The notes under the pieces were generated by a model, which was not told the DNA's origin, did not search any database, and saw nothing but the letters and a program-made list of their open reading frames with translations. From Pseudoclavibacter terrae (lineage in GTDB: Bacteria > Actinomycetota > Actinomycetes > Actinomycetales > Microbacteriaceae), in the NCBI RefSeq assembly GCF_008831075.1, contig NZ_WBJX01000004.1, positions 124,001-188,000 on the forward strand: a DNA stretch of 64,000 nucleotides, read 5' to 3'. Position numbers and translations under genes: made by a program. Positions 18,576 through 27,866 of this stretch are shown piece by piece. Each line of letters opens with the position of its first letter. Within the stretch, counting starts at the first letter, position 1.

Positions 18576-19358
18576 ATGTCCCGGTTCACCAACAAGGTCG
18601 TTCTGATCACTGGCGGAGGGTCCGGTCTCGGCCGCGCGACCGCCGTCCGCGTCGCGAGCGAAGGTGGGAAGCTCGCGCTCGTCGACATCTCCGAGCAGGG
18701 GCTGGAGGCGAGCAGGGCCGCCATCCTCGAGGCCGCGCCAGACGCCGAGGTCTTCACGACGACCGCGGACGTCTCGAGCGAAGCCGAGACCGAGGCGTAC
18801 GTCGCGGCCACCGTGGAGCGCTTCGGCCGTATCGACGGCTTCTTCAACAATGCCGGCATCGAGGGCCGCCAGAACCTCACCGAGGACTTCGGCGCCGAGG
18901 AGTTCGAGCGGGTCGTCTCCATCAACCTCCGCGGGGTGTTCCTCGGCCTCGAGAAGGTGCTCAAGGTCATGCGCGAGCAGGGCTCCGGCTACGTCGTGAA
19001 CACGGCCTCCGTCGGCGGCATCCGTGGCGTCGGCAACCAGTCCGGCTACGCGGCCGCGAAGCACGGAGTCGTCGGCCTCACCCGTAACTCGGCCGTCGAG
19101 TACGGGCAGTTCGGCGTGCGCATCAACGCCATCGCGCCCGGCGCGATCTGGACCCCGATGGTCGAGAACTCCATGCGCCAGCTCGACGCGGAGAACCCCA
19201 AGAAGGCCGCAGAGCAGTTCATCCAGATCAACCCGACGAAGCGCTACGGGCAGCCGGAGGAGATCGCGGCCGTCGTCGCGTTCCTCCTCTCGGACGACGC
19301 GAGCTACATCAACGCGGCAGTTGTGCCGATCGACGGCGGGCAGTCCGCGAAGTACTAG
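18576..19358 (+). CDS. Short-chain dehydrogenase/reductase
   Basis: A 260-residue classical SDR. It has the cofactor motif TGGGSGLG (near residue 12), an Asp after strand 2 (LALVDIS) favouring NAD(H), NNAG (near 92), the catalytic Tyr-Lys in YAAAK with the Ser in NTASVGG upstream, and PGAIWTPM after the active site. The start is fixed by GAAGGAG at 18565-18571. The substrate cannot be read from sequence. It is monocistronic, divergent from the GST-fold gene with a 150-base promoter region between. Confidence 0.9.
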   Translation: MSRFTNKVVLITGGGSGLGRATAVRVASEGGKLALVDISEQGLEASRAAILEAAPDAEVFTTTADVSSEAETEAYVAATVERFGRIDGFFNNAGIEGRQNLTEDFGAEEFERVVSINLRGVFLGLEKVLKVMREQGSGYVVNTASVGGIRGVGNQSGYAAAKHGVVGLTRNSAVEYGQFGVRINAIAPGAIWTPMVENSMRQLDAENPKKAAEQFIQINPTKRYGQPEEIAAVVAFLLSDDASYINAAVVPIDGGQSAKY

Positions 19359-19426
19359 CCGGGCGCCCGTCCCGGACCGGGGCGGCGAGCCCGACCGTCA
19401 GCAGGCCACGGGTCTACGCTGACGGC

Positions 19427-19819
19427 ATGACCGCTGCCCCGTCGCCGGATGTCGACGCCTACTTCGCCGAGCTCGAGCATCCGCTGAAGGACGTCGCGGT
19501 GGGCCTGCGGGCGCTCTTGCTCGACGCGCACCCCGCCGTCGTCGAGAGCATCAAGTGGAAGGCGCCGAACTACGAGGTCGCCGACGACTTCGCCACCCTC
19601 AACCTGCGGCGCCCGAGCGCCGTGCAGCTCGTGCTGCATACGGGCGCGAAGGTGAAGCCGGAGCATCCCGAGGTCGTGGTGCCCGCTCCACCGAAGCTGC
19701 TCACGTGGCCCGGACGAAACCGGGCCATCGCGTCGTTCTCGAGCCTCGCTGAGTTCGAGGATGCGCGCGCGGCACTGGCGGGCATCGTGCGGTCCTGGGC
19801 CGGGCAGGTCGAGGCCTGA
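19427..19819 (+). CDS. DUF1801-family protein
   Basis: A 130-residue protein with the DUF1801 core VVESIKWKAPNYEVADDFATLNL followed by LVLHTGAK, a YdhG-like fold. Family function is unknown. It begins 68 bases after the SDR stop and may share its transcript. It converges with the deacetylase gene. Confidence 0.75.
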   Translation: MTAAPSPDVDAYFAELEHPLKDVAVGLRALLLDAHPAVVESIKWKAPNYEVADDFATLNLRRPSAVQLVLHTGAKVKPEHPEVVVPAPPKLLTWPGRNRAIASFSSLAEFEDARAALAGIVRSWAGQVEA

Positions 19820-19877
19820 CCGACCGCGGGCCCTGCAAGGTCCGACCCCTGAGCCGCGCCTCGCAGCACGCGGCCGC

Positions 19878-21536
19878 TCAGCGCGCCGAGGTGTAGCTGT
19901 TCCCCGCGGCCGGGGCGCCGCCGAAGATCTGGTCGATGGTGACGAGCACGAACCCCCGGTCGTGCAGGCCCGTGAGGATCTCGGGCACCGCATCCACGGT
20001 CGAGTCGTGGATGTCGTGCATGAGGATGATGGAGCCGGCCTCGGCTTCGTTCGCTCCGCGGTCGACGATCGTCTCGTGGGGCGGTCCCTCCCAGTCGAGG
20101 GTGTCGATGTCCCAGAGGATCGAGGGCATGCCGACCTTCGTGAGCACACGCGCGTCGACGTCGCCGTACGGGGGCCGGAAGACGCTCGGCCGCTCGCCGG
20201 TCGCGGCGAGGATGGCGTCGTTCGTCTTCTTGACCTCTTCCTCGATCTTCTTGTCGTCGAGGGTCGTGAGCTGCGGATGCGACCAGGAGTGGTTGCCGAG
20301 CTGGTGCCCGTCGTCGTCGATCTGCCGTGCGATCTCGGGGTAGCGCTGCACGTTCGGGCCGACGAGGAAGAACGTGGCCGTCGCGTCGTGGTCCCGGAGC
20401 TGCCCGAGCAGGGTCTCCGTGATCGGGGCTGGGCCGTCGTCGAAGGTGAGGGCGACGCACGCGAACAGCTCGCAGTTCACGTCTCGTTCTCCCGCCAGCG
20501 GCCGTTCGCCAGCGAGCAGCGGCTGCGGCGTCGCGGAGGCCGCGACGAGCTCGCGGCCGAGGTCGGTGAGCATGGGGGCCGCCGCGTCGGCTGCGATGTG
20601 GATGCTCGGGAAGCGGTGCGAGATCGGCTCGCCGACCACGAGCGTCGTCTCGCCGTCCGGGGAGATCGGCGGGGCCGCGTCCGCGCCGCCGGACACATCC
20701 ATCTCGGGGGTGAGCAGCCCTGCGGGGATGCCGATGCGCAGCCCGCCGTCTGGCGTCGGCGTGACGTCGGCGAAGCCCTGCGCGAGCACGGCGGCGTTGG
20801 CCTCGCTCGGCGGCGCGACCTGCGTGTCCCAGAGCGCTCCGAGCTCGCGGCGCGCGGCGAGCACGAGCTCGTTCCAGATCGAGAGCGCCGCGTCCGCGGT
20901 GATGACGTCGGCGCCGCCCGCCTGCTGCGCGGTGGCCGTATCGGCGAAGAACACGAAGCTCTCGTCGCGGGTCACGGCCGGCGTCGTGCCGACGGTGCCT
21001 TCCACGACCCGCACGCGTTCGCCGAACTCGCTGCCGCTCGCCACCACGATCTCGCACGTGATGACGAGCGCATCCCCCTCGGTGGCGCCGCCCTGCGCGA
21101 GCGCTTCCGCCGCGGGGGTACTGCTCGAACCTGCTTCGCAGCCGCGGCTGCCGAGGCCGGCGCCGGCAGCAGCGGCTTCAGGCTCGTAGACCGTGCCGAG
21201 GCGGGAGGCGAACGCGCCGACGGTGTCGACCACGAGCGAGCGGACGCGCGTGTTCAGGTCGGTCTGACCCGGCACCTCCGTCCATCTCGCGTCGACGGCG
21301 GGCGCTGAGTCGCGGATGCGGTAGTGGTCGAGCGGGGTGGAGCCTGGTTCTGCACCGGCGACGTCGCCGACGGCCTCGTCGAAGCTCGTGACGGCGGCGC
21401 GCACGGGCGGCTGCCAGGCGAGATCGGGCGCGGGCGTGCACGCCGCGAGCGCGAAGGTGGCCACGCCGAGCATGGCGATGCCGAGCAGGCGCCGGACAGG
21501 TCGGCGCTTGGAGCGCTGTCGGGACGCATCCGTCAT
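19878..21536 (-). CDS. Lipoprotein polysaccharide deacetylase (NodB domain, PgdA-like)
   Basis: A 552-residue exported enzyme. The signal peptide ends in the lipobox LAAC (Cys near residue 33), so it should be lipid-anchored on the outer membrane face. Residues about 50-330 form a mixed region resembling the extracellular accessory domain of PgdA-type enzymes. The C-terminal NodB domain shows all five motifs: TFDDGP, HSWSHP, RPPYGD, DIDTLDWEG and ILMHDIHD. It probably N-deacetylates peptidoglycan GlcNAc or a wall polysaccharide. Its ATG overlaps the stop of the membrane-protein gene at 21533. Confidence 0.88.
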   Translation of the reverse strand: MTDASRQRSKRRPVRRLLGIAMLGVATFALAACTPAPDLAWQPPVRAAVTSFDEAVGDVAGAEPGSTPLDHYRIRDSAPAVDARWTEVPGQTDLNTRVRSLVVDTVGAFASRLGTVYEPEAAAAGAGLGSRGCEAGSSSTPAAEALAQGGATEGDALVITCEIVVASGSEFGERVRVVEGTVGTTPAVTRDESFVFFADTATAQQAGGADVITADAALSIWNELVLAARRELGALWDTQVAPPSEANAAVLAQGFADVTPTPDGGLRIGIPAGLLTPEMDVSGGADAAPPISPDGETTLVVGEPISHRFPSIHIAADAAAPMLTDLGRELVAASATPQPLLAGERPLAGERDVNCELFACVALTFDDGPAPITETLLGQLRDHDATATFFLVGPNVQRYPEIARQIDDDGHQLGNHSWSHPQLTTLDDKKIEEEVKKTNDAILAATGERPSVFRPPYGDVDARVLTKVGMPSILWDIDTLDWEGPPHETIVDRGANEAEAGSIILMHDIHDSTVDAVPEILTGLHDRGFVLVTIDQIFGGAPAAGNSYTSAR

Positions 21537-22195
21537 GCGACCGACCCGTCGATGCTCTCGAGGATCTGGGCGATCGCCGGACGGTAGCGGTCGAGGTCGT
21601 CGGCGCTGGCGCTGAACAGCACCGACGCGTTCGGCGAGACGGCGCCCGGGCTCGACACGGCCGCGGCCCCGACCATCACGCCGGGTGCGCCCTGCCCTTC
21701 AGCGGCGGGCTGCCCGTACTCGTAGCTGCCGTGGCGAACCGAGAGTCCGTCCTTCGGCGATTCGTCGATCCAGAACAGGCTGCCGAGCCCGGAGGTCAGC
21801 GCCCCCTCTGGCACCTTGCCATCGCGCACGAGCGACTCGGCGGCCTCCACGCCCGCGGCGCCGGAGGCATCCACCATGGACAGCGGCTGCGCCGGCACCC
21901 GCAGGGTGATCTCGAGGCGCGCATCCGGGCTGCGAAGCGTGACGACGTCTGTTCCGAAGTAGTGGGGCACGATGACCCACCCGGCTGGCGCGACGACCGA
22001 GACTCCGGCCTCCTCGCCGCCGACGGCGACGGTCTCATCGACCTCCGCGGCCCGACTCGTCATCTGCGTGAGCAGCGAGCCGCCGAAGAAGAACCCAAGC
22101 ACCGCGAGCGCGGCCACCAGCACGACGCCGAGCGCGACGTACAGCCACGGGGTGCTGCGCGTGCGCTCAGGCGCGGCGTGATGCGGGGTCGTCAT
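21533..22195 (-). CDS. Membrane-anchored extracellular protein of unknown function
   Basis: A 220-residue protein with a short cytoplasmic N-terminus, one membrane helix (about residues 18-46) and an extracellular beta-rich domain (residues 55-220). No family is recognised. VVAPAGWVIVPHYFGTD resembles lipoprotein-like stress-protein domains. It is co-translated with the polysaccharide deacetylase (ATGA), so it may be an accessory or wall-sensing partner. The layout, a single helix plus a small outer domain, is also seen in the C-terminal half of the protein at 62552-63835. Confidence 0.7.
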   Translation of the reverse strand: MTTPHHAAPERTRSTPWLYVALGVVLVAALAVLGFFFGGSLLTQMTSRAAEVDETVAVGGEEAGVSVVAPAGWVIVPHYFGTDVVTLRSPDARLEITLRVPAQPLSMVDASGAAGVEAAESLVRDGKVPEGALTSGLGSLFWIDESPKDGLSVRHGSYEYGQPAAEGQGAPGVMVGAAAVSSPGAVSPNASVLFSASADDLDRYRPAIAQILESIDGSVA

Positions 22196-22345
22196 CGGAG
22201 ACTCCGGTCTGTCGGGACGCGGGCGGATGCACCCAGGCTACTGACTCGAGGGCCCTTCCGATCGGCTCGGACGCGGAAGTTCGTGCCGCTCGCTCTGCCC
22301 AGGGCGGACCTGTGGTCGCTTCACCGGCGCGGGACCAACCACAAC

Positions 22346-22960
22346 TCATCCCTGGTCGCCCGCGGGGAGGCGGTCTCGCAGAGCGGCCAGCAGGACTTCG
22401 AGGGCCAGTTCGAACGAGCGCTCGACGCGTTCAGAACCCGATCGGGAGGCGGCGAGGAGCTTTCCGAAGAGCTGAGTGGGCGAGTCCGGCTGCCAGACCT
22501 GTTCCGGCGAGGCCAGCTCCAGCCCGAAACCGAGGGCGAACGCGTCGATCATGCCGATGAGCGTGAGGATCTCGTCGTCCGGGAAGCCTCCGGACTGCAG
22601 GGCGAGAGCGAGGTCGTCATACGCGTCGATCACCGTTGGGCTCGTGATGGTCTTCCCGATGAGAAAGGGCAGCAGCGCCGGATGGTCGGCGTACATTCGC
22701 CGCTGTCGACGCACGGCCTCTTCCACGAACGCATCCCAGGGGCGCTCCCCGGGCGCCGTGCGATACCGCTCGACGAGGTGACCACGCATGAGCTCGACGA
22801 TGTCGTCGAGCCCGGAGACGTGCTTGTACAGCGACGAGGGCCGGACGCCCAGCTTGCGGGCGATGGCGTTGACGCCGAACGGCTCGCCTCCCTCGACCAG
22901 CTCGAGCCCGGCGTCCGCGATGAGGGCCGGCGTGAGGCCCACGATCCTGCGTCCGTCCAT
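22346..22960 (-). CDS. TetR-family repressor
   Basis: A 204-residue regulator. The N-terminal HTH reads LTPALIADAGLELVEGG, then NAIARKLGVRPSSLYKHV. The C-terminal ligand domain begins at DDIVELMRGHLVERY and has the TetR_C-type arrangement. The frame is open to 23038, but the ATG at 22960 has AAGGAG seven bases upstream and starts MDGRRIVGLT. It faces the MFS/amidohydrolase operon across a 219-base gap containing a perfect palindrome at 23061-23092, so it very likely represses that operon and itself. Confidence 0.88.
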   Translation of the reverse strand: MDGRRIVGLTPALIADAGLELVEGGEPFGVNAIARKLGVRPSSLYKHVSGLDDIVELMRGHLVERYRTAPGERPWDAFVEEAVRRQRRMYADHPALLPFLIGKTITSPTVIDAYDDLALALQSGGFPDDEILTLIGMIDAFALGFGLELASPEQVWQPDSPTQLFGKLLAASRSGSERVERSFELALEVLLAALRDRLPAGDQG

Positions 22961-23060
22961 CCACTCGCTCCTTCGCGCGCTGCGACGTTGTGCATCCCGA
23001 TTCGGGCATTCGAGGAAAATGTTCGGGGTGTCTTCCACTTCGCGCCGTCTCCGTGCATAC

Positions 23061-23092
23061 TAGCGAACACCATTCACTGGCGAATGGTGTTC
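23061..23092. promoter_or_regulatory. Palindromic operator for the TetR repressor
   Basis: The 13-base arm GCGAACACCATTC (23061-23073) and its exact complement (23080-23092) flank a 6-base centre, midway between tetR and the MFS gene. A CATACT box (23054-23059), possibly the -10 of the MFS operon, lies directly upstream, so a bound repressor would cover the transcription start. Confidence 0.8.
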
Positions 23093-23179
23093 GCCAAATC
23101 TGTTCCCCGCCTCCGCGGCGCCCCACGACTCACCACAGCGACCCGGCCCCGGCCGAGCCCGGACCCCTCCAGGAGCCAC

Positions 23180-24442
23180 ATGACTACTGCAGCCGAACTC
23201 AGCACGAGAGTGCCCCTGCGTCTCGCGCCGGCCTCCGCGACGTTCGCCATCGCGATCGCGGGGTACCTCGCCGTGAACCTGTCGCCCTACATGATCAGCG
23301 CAGCACAGGAGGCCATCGGCCTCGATGTGCTCGCCGCGAGCTGGCTCGTCACCGGCACGCTCCTCCTGACCGCCGTCGCCGGCCTTGCCGCCGCGGGCCT
23401 CTGCGCCGGGAGGCATCGGCACCTGGTCGCCCGCATCGGGCTCGGCGTCGCGACCCTCGGCTTCCTCGCGGCCGCCCTCATCCCGGCGCTCACCATTCCC
23501 GGCCTGCTGATCGGCGGCGTCGGCGCGGGCGGTGCGGTCGCCTCCGCCGGAGCGGCCATGGCGTCGTTCCGGAACCCGGATCGTGTCGCGGGATGGAATG
23601 GCTTCGCGAACCGAGGCGTCATCACGATCGTCCTCGCGGTCCTCCCCATCCTGGGACTCGCGCCCCTCAACGTCTTCGGCGCGCTCGCGCTCTTCTCAGC
23701 CATCGGCCTGGTCGTGACGACGTGGCTCCCCCGCGCGCCCATCCTCGACCAGGGCGCCAACCTCGGAACGGCAGGGGCCGCGACGGGCGAGGCCATGCCC
23801 ATCGAGATCCCGCCGACCGGCGCGATCCGCACCCAGAGCGCCGCGCCCTCGCGCCTCCTCACGATCAGCGGCTTCGTCCTGCTCATCGTCTTCGCCCTCT
23901 GGGCCGCGAGCGAGGATTCGCTGTGGGCCATGATCGGCATCATCGGCGCGGAGACGAGCGGCCTGACCCCGGAGGGGCTTGGCGTCGCGCTCTCCGGCGC
24001 CACGGCGGGTGGGCTCCTCGGTTCACTCGCGCTCATGGCGGTCGGCAACCGCCTCGGCCGCGCCGTCCCGCTTGTCGTCCTGCTGGTGCTCGGCGGCATC
24101 CTCAAGATCGTGCAGGGCACGCTCACCGACGAGACGGCGCTCATCGTGGCGTTCGTCGCCTGGAACTCGATCTACGCCGTCGCGTTCATGTACTTCCTCT
24201 CGACGGCGGCGGCGCTGGACGCTCGCGGCCGCTGGTCGGGCCCGCTGCTGTCGGTCTACCTCGTCGGATCGGCCCTCACGCCCCTCATCGGCGCCAGCCT
24301 GAGCGAGCTCCTCGGCGCGCAGGGCTTCACGTTGGCGCTCGGCATCACGAGCTTCGTCCTCGCCGTGCCGACCGGCATCATCGCGGCCATCTCCACTCGC
24401 ACCGAACGCTCCATCCCGAACACCGCGGAGGCACTCGCATGA
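23180..24442 (+). CDS. MFS transporter
   Basis: A 420-residue polytopic membrane protein with about 12 helices. The start ATG at 23180 follows AGGAG at 23171-23175. The N-terminal half is of MFS type (GAGGAVASAGAAMASFRNPDR replaces the cytoplasmic loop region). A soluble central loop lies near residues 190-230 between the six-helix halves. It is followed by the amidohydrolase with an ATGA overlap and is likely under TetR control. Uptake or efflux of the amidohydrolase's substrate is the simplest reading; direction and substrate are unknown. Confidence 0.82.
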   Translation: MTTAAELSTRVPLRLAPASATFAIAIAGYLAVNLSPYMISAAQEAIGLDVLAASWLVTGTLLLTAVAGLAAAGLCAGRHRHLVARIGLGVATLGFLAAALIPALTIPGLLIGGVGAGGAVASAGAAMASFRNPDRVAGWNGFANRGVITIVLAVLPILGLAPLNVFGALALFSAIGLVVTTWLPRAPILDQGANLGTAGAATGEAMPIEIPPTGAIRTQSAAPSRLLTISGFVLLIVFALWAASEDSLWAMIGIIGAETSGLTPEGLGVALSGATAGGLLGSLALMAVGNRLGRAVPLVVLLVLGGILKIVQGTLTDETALIVAFVAWNSIYAVAFMYFLSTAAALDARGRWSGPLLSVYLVGSALTPLIGASLSELLGAQGFTLALGITSFVLAVPTGIIAAISTRTERSIPNTAEALA

Positions 24443-26097
24443 CCACCACCCTCTACCTGAACGCTCGCGTCTTCCAGGGGGCCGCATCCGGTGATCCCGT
24501 GGATGCCGTGGACGCCGTGGACGCGGGCGCGTTCGTCGTGCGCGATGGCGTGTTCGCATTCGTTGGCAGCGAGGCGGACGCTCGCGACTTCGCGCCCGCC
24601 CCTGATTCGACCGTCGACCTCGGCGGGCAGCTGGTGCTCCCGGGCGTCACGGATGCGCACACGCACCTCGTCATGATGGGAGAGGCGCTTGGGCAGGTCG
24701 GGCTCACCGATGCCCGCGATCTCGCGGGTATCCAGCGCCTGCTCGCGGAGGCTCGGGCCGCTGACCCGGATGCGAGGGTCCTTCGGGGTCGAGGCTGGCT
24801 CTTCGATTCGATCCCTGGCGGCGCCCCGACTGCGGCGATGATCGATGAGGTCGTGCCCGATGTGCCCGTGTACCTCGATGCCAACGACTACCACTCGTGC
24901 TGGGTCAACAGCGCGGCACTGCGTGAGCTGGGCATCACGAGGGACACGCCTGACCCGAGCGGCGGCCGCATCGAGCGCGACGCAGACGGGGAGCCGAGCG
25001 GCATGCTCTACGAGACGGCCGCGGTCGAGTACGCGTGGGTGCAGCGCGACCTCGCGATGACCGACGCCGACCGCGACGCCGCGGTCGAGCGTGTGCTCGC
25101 CGCGTACAGCGAGGCGGGGGTGACGGGGGTCGTCGACATGGCCCTCAACGAGGTTGCGCTCGAGGCCCTGCAGCGTGCCGCCGAGCGGAGGGGCGGCGAG
25201 CTTCCTCTGCGGGTCGCCGCGCACTGGCTCGTCTCCAATGCCGACGACGATGCGACGAACCTCGAGCAGGTCGAGCGCGCTGCGTCGCTGGCGGCCAGCT
25301 TTAGCTCGCCGTGGCTGCGAGTCGTCGGCATCAAGCTCATCCTCGACGGCACGATCGACGCCTGCACGGCGGCCATGAGCCAGCCGTACTCCGACGGCTC
25401 CAACGCGGACACCATCTGGCCGGCGGAACGTCTGTTCCCCGTGGTCACGGCGGCGGATGCTGCTGGCCTGCAGATCGCGATGCACGCGATCGGAGACGCC
25501 GCGAGCAGCATGGCACTGGATGCGCTCGAGCACGCGTTCGAGGCCAACGGCGACATCGTGCGTCGGCACCGCATCGAGCACCTCGAGTACGCCGCGCCCG
25601 GCACGGCGGAGCGCATGGCCGCCCTCGGCGTCACCGCATCCATGCAGCCCGTGCACGCCGACCCGGCGATCCTCGGCAACTGGATCGCGCAGCTCGACGA
25701 CGACCGTGTGGAGCGCGGCTTCGCGTGGCACGAGTACGAAGACGCGCAGGCGACGCTCGCGTTCTCGACGGATGCGCCCACCGCTCCCTACGGTCCGCTC
25801 GCGAACCTGTACGTCGCGGCGACCCGCGAGTCGGCGCTCGACCCGAGCTTCCCTGCCGCGCAGACACTTGGCCGCACGGTGCCGATCGAGCGCGCGATCG
25901 TGCACGCGACGAGGGATGCGGCCGCCTCGGTCGGCGACGCGAGCTGGCGCGGTGAGATCCGCGAGGGCTTCGCTGCCGACTTCTTTGTCATCGACACCGA
26001 CGTGCTGAGCGAGCCCGCCGCGAGCCTGCTCACGGCACGGACGGTGCTGACGGTTGTCGCCGGGCGGGTGACGTTCGAGGCCGGAGGTCGCGCCTAA
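24439..26097 (+). CDS. Amidohydrolase, YtcJ-like (Amidohydro_3)
   Basis: A 552-residue metal-dependent amidohydrolase. Metal-site motifs in order are [15 protein letters not shown] (HxH near residue 75), [16 protein letters not shown] with the bridging residue position, [22 protein letters not shown], and [12 protein letters not shown] with the late Asp. YtcJ-type members act on amides, N-acylated amines or cyclic ureas. The substrate here is unknown. It starts at an ATGA overlap with the MFS gene. The frame is open far upstream only through overlap with that gene. Confidence 0.85.
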   Translation: MTTTLYLNARVFQGAASGDPVDAVDAVDAGAFVVRDGVFAFVGSEADARDFAPAPDSTVDLGGQLVLPGVTDAHTHLVMMGEALGQVGLTDARDLAGIQRLLAEARAADPDARVLRGRGWLFDSIPGGAPTAAMIDEVVPDVPVYLDANDYHSCWVNSAALRELGITRDTPDPSGGRIERDADGEPSGMLYETAAVEYAWVQRDLAMTDADRDAAVERVLAAYSEAGVTGVVDMALNEVALEALQRAAERRGGELPLRVAAHWLVSNADDDATNLEQVERAASLAASFSSPWLRVVGIKLILDGTIDACTAAMSQPYSDGSNADTIWPAERLFPVVTAADAAGLQIAMHAIGDAASSMALDALEHAFEANGDIVRRHRIEHLEYAAPGTAERMAALGVTASMQPVHADPAILGNWIAQLDDDRVERGFAWHEYEDAQATLAFSTDAPTAPYGPLANLYVAATRESALDPSFPAAQTLGRTVPIERAIVHATRDAAASVGDASWRGEIREGFAADFFVIDTDVLSEPAASLLTARTVLTVVAGRVTFEAGGRA

Positions 26098-26194
26098 CCG
26101 AGGACAGGTGATCGCGCAGAAACGGGGTCAGGACCACACGGGAAGCAGCGCTGGCCGCCCCAAGTGTGCGCACAGGAGCGAGTACTCGCCCCGC

Positions 26195-26452
26195 CTACTT
26201 GTCGTAGACCTCACGCCGGTGGTCAGCGTGAACGATCACCACGGTCAAGACGTCGTCCTGAATGCGATACAGCACGCGGTAATCACCGGTCCGAACGCGC
26301 CACTCAGGGCGTCCGGTGAGCTTCTTCGCGGCAGGTGGTCGTGGGTCCTCCGCGAGCAGCTCGACCGCGGCCTGGATGCGACGCTTCGCTTCCGGCGGGA
26401 GCTTCTTGATGGCTCTGGCCGCCGCCGGGAGGACCAGGATCTGGTAGCTCAC
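26195..26452 (-). CDS. RelE/ParE-family toxin
   Basis: An 85-residue toxin. The fold signature is YQILVLPAAARAIKKLPPEA, then RPEWRVRTGDYRVLYRIQDD, ending HRREVYDK with the Arg/Tyr residues typical of RelE mRNA interferases. It is encoded after and overlapping (ATGA) its antitoxin. It should cleave translated mRNA when the antitoxin is degraded. A ParE-type gyrase target cannot be excluded. Confidence 0.88.
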   Translation of the reverse strand: MSYQILVLPAAARAIKKLPPEAKRRIQAAVELLAEDPRPPAAKKLTGRPEWRVRTGDYRVLYRIQDDVLTVVIVHADHRREVYDK

Positions 26453-26712
26453 GGAGCGAGGCCGAGGTCACGCTTGACGGCATCCCACGGAATCGGCTCC
26501 TCCCCCAGCGCCTCGGTCTCTTCCCACGCAGCGTCCACTGCTCGAATGTCCGCGAGTTCCTCTGCGTCCTCGAGGAGCTGCTGCAACTGGGCGGCGTCGA
26601 TCACGGCCGCGACGGGCCGGTTCCGCCGAGTCAGGTACACGGGCTCGAGGCGCGCGTCGTCGATGATCGAGGCCAGGCGAGCACGGGCATCGGTGATAGC
26701 GATCTGACTCAT
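26449..26712 (-). CDS. Phd/YefM-family antitoxin
   Basis: An 87-residue protein. The N-terminal DNA-binding domain (MSQIAITDARARLASIIDDA, then PVYLTRRNRPVAAVI) is typical of Phd/YefM; the C-terminal acidic half should wrap the toxin. The frame is open to 26925, but the family start is the ATG at 26712. It likely represses its own promoter through the inverted repeat at 26722-26746. Confidence 0.87.
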   Translation of the reverse strand: MSQIAITDARARLASIIDDARLEPVYLTRRNRPVAAVIDAAQLQQLLEDAEELADIRAVDAAWEETEALGEEPIPWDAVKRDLGLAP

Positions 26713-26721
26713 GGGGACAGC

Positions 26722-26746
26722 GTACGTCGAATCGAAGAAAACGTAC
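26722..26746. promoter_or_regulatory. Candidate toxin-antitoxin operator
   Basis: GTACGT (26722-26727) and ACGTAC (26741-26746) form an inverted repeat 10 bases upstream of the antitoxin ATG, in an A-rich stretch. Confidence 0.45.
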
Positions 26747-26803
26747 AGAGTGCGCGATAATGCACTGAAAGTTCGAGACCTGGGAAACGATCTGAGGTTG
26801 CCC

Positions 26804-27745
26804 CTACCCGAGCAGTTCCACACCCGCCTCCGCGACGACCGCCCGCACCTCGTCGAGGTACCGCTGCGCCTGCTCGGTGAGGGGGATCGCGGAGTGGCCG
26901 ATCCAGCCGATCTCGATACGTTCATCCACCTCCAGGGGCACGGCGACGATGCCGGGGTCGAGGTCGTCGCTGATGATGCCGGTCGAGATGGTGTAGCCGT
27001 CGAGGCCGATCATGAGGTTGAAGATCGTCGCCCGGTCGGAGACGCGGATCTCTCGTCTGCTCGACAGGGTCGAGAGGATCTCCTCGGCGAAGTAGAACGA
27101 GTTGTTCGCGCCCTGATCGAAGGTGAGGCGCGGCAGGTCAGCCAAGTCGTCGAGCGTCGCGCGCTTCCGAGACGCGAGCGGGTTCCGCCGCGAGACGAAG
27201 ATGTGCGGCTGCGCGAGGAACAGCGGATGGAACACCAGGCCGGAGTCCCGCAGCAGCTTGTCGATGACGTTGCCGTTGAAGTCGTTCCGGTACAGAAGGC
27301 CGAGCTCGCTGCGGAGCGTCCGCACGTCCTCGATGATCTCCCACGTGCGGGTCTCGCGAAGCGAGAACTCGTACTCGACCGCCCCGGTCGCCTTCACCAT
27401 CCGCACGAACGCATCCACCGCGAACGAGTAGTGCTGCGCCGACACCCCGAGCAGGCGTCGCGACGGCGGACGACCCAGATACCGCTGCTCGAGGAGCGCC
27501 ATCTGCTCGACCACCTGCTTCGCGTAGCGGAGGAACTCGGTGCCGTCAGTGGTCAGGGAGACGCCGCGGGCCGACCGCACGAGGAGGGCGCGGCCCACGC
27601 GCGCCTCGAGGTCCTTCATCGCCGCCGACATCGTCGGCTGGGCGACGAAGAGGACGTCGGCGGCGGCGCTGATCGAGCGTTCCGCCGCAACCTCCACGAA
27701 GTAGTGGAGCTGCTGCAGGGTCACGCCGTTCGATCGCCGACTCAT
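26804..27745 (-). CDS. LysR-family regulator divergent from mesX-mesD
   Basis: A 313-residue regulator. The HTH is LQQLHYFVEVAAERSISAAADVLFVAQPTMSAAMKDLE, with LLVRSARGVSLTTDGTEFL after it, followed by a substrate-binding-like effector domain. It is divergent from mesX, with a canonical LysR-box palindrome (CTAT-N8-ATAG) in the 121-base gap. It is therefore probably the regulator of folate-independent methionine synthesis, analogous to MetR control of metE, but sequence alone does not show its inducer. Confidence 0.85.
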   Translation of the reverse strand: MSRRSNGVTLQQLHYFVEVAAERSISAAADVLFVAQPTMSAAMKDLEARVGRALLVRSARGVSLTTDGTEFLRYAKQVVEQMALLEQRYLGRPPSRRLLGVSAQHYSFAVDAFVRMVKATGAVEYEFSLRETRTWEIIEDVRTLRSELGLLYRNDFNGNVIDKLLRDSGLVFHPLFLAQPHIFVSRRNPLASRKRATLDDLADLPRLTFDQGANNSFYFAEEILSTLSSRREIRVSDRATIFNLMIGLDGYTISTGIISDDLDPGIVAVPLEVDERIEIGWIGHSAIPLTEQAQRYLDEVRAVVAEAGVELLG

Positions 27746-27752
27746 AGCCCAA

Positions 27753-27772
27753 AACTATAGTGACGAATAGTT
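27753..27772. promoter_or_regulatory. LysR box between the regulator and mesX
   Basis: AACTAT (27753-27758) and ATAGTT (27767-27772), separated by 8 bases, contain the T-N11-A pattern of LysR regulators. It lies 8 bases upstream of the lysR start and 95 upstream of mesX. Confidence 0.7.
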
Positions 27773-27866
27773 GCGACGGATTACCCGATAGCCACCGCCC
27801 GCCTGCACAATAAATGCATCCACGCCCACAGGCCTGCCGGCCTCACGACTCCCGGATTGGCCTCAC

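Noticed and set aside
27773-27866. SAM-type riboswitch before mesX
   Set aside because: The short leader has no SAM-I/SAM-II core motif; the LysR box explains control better.
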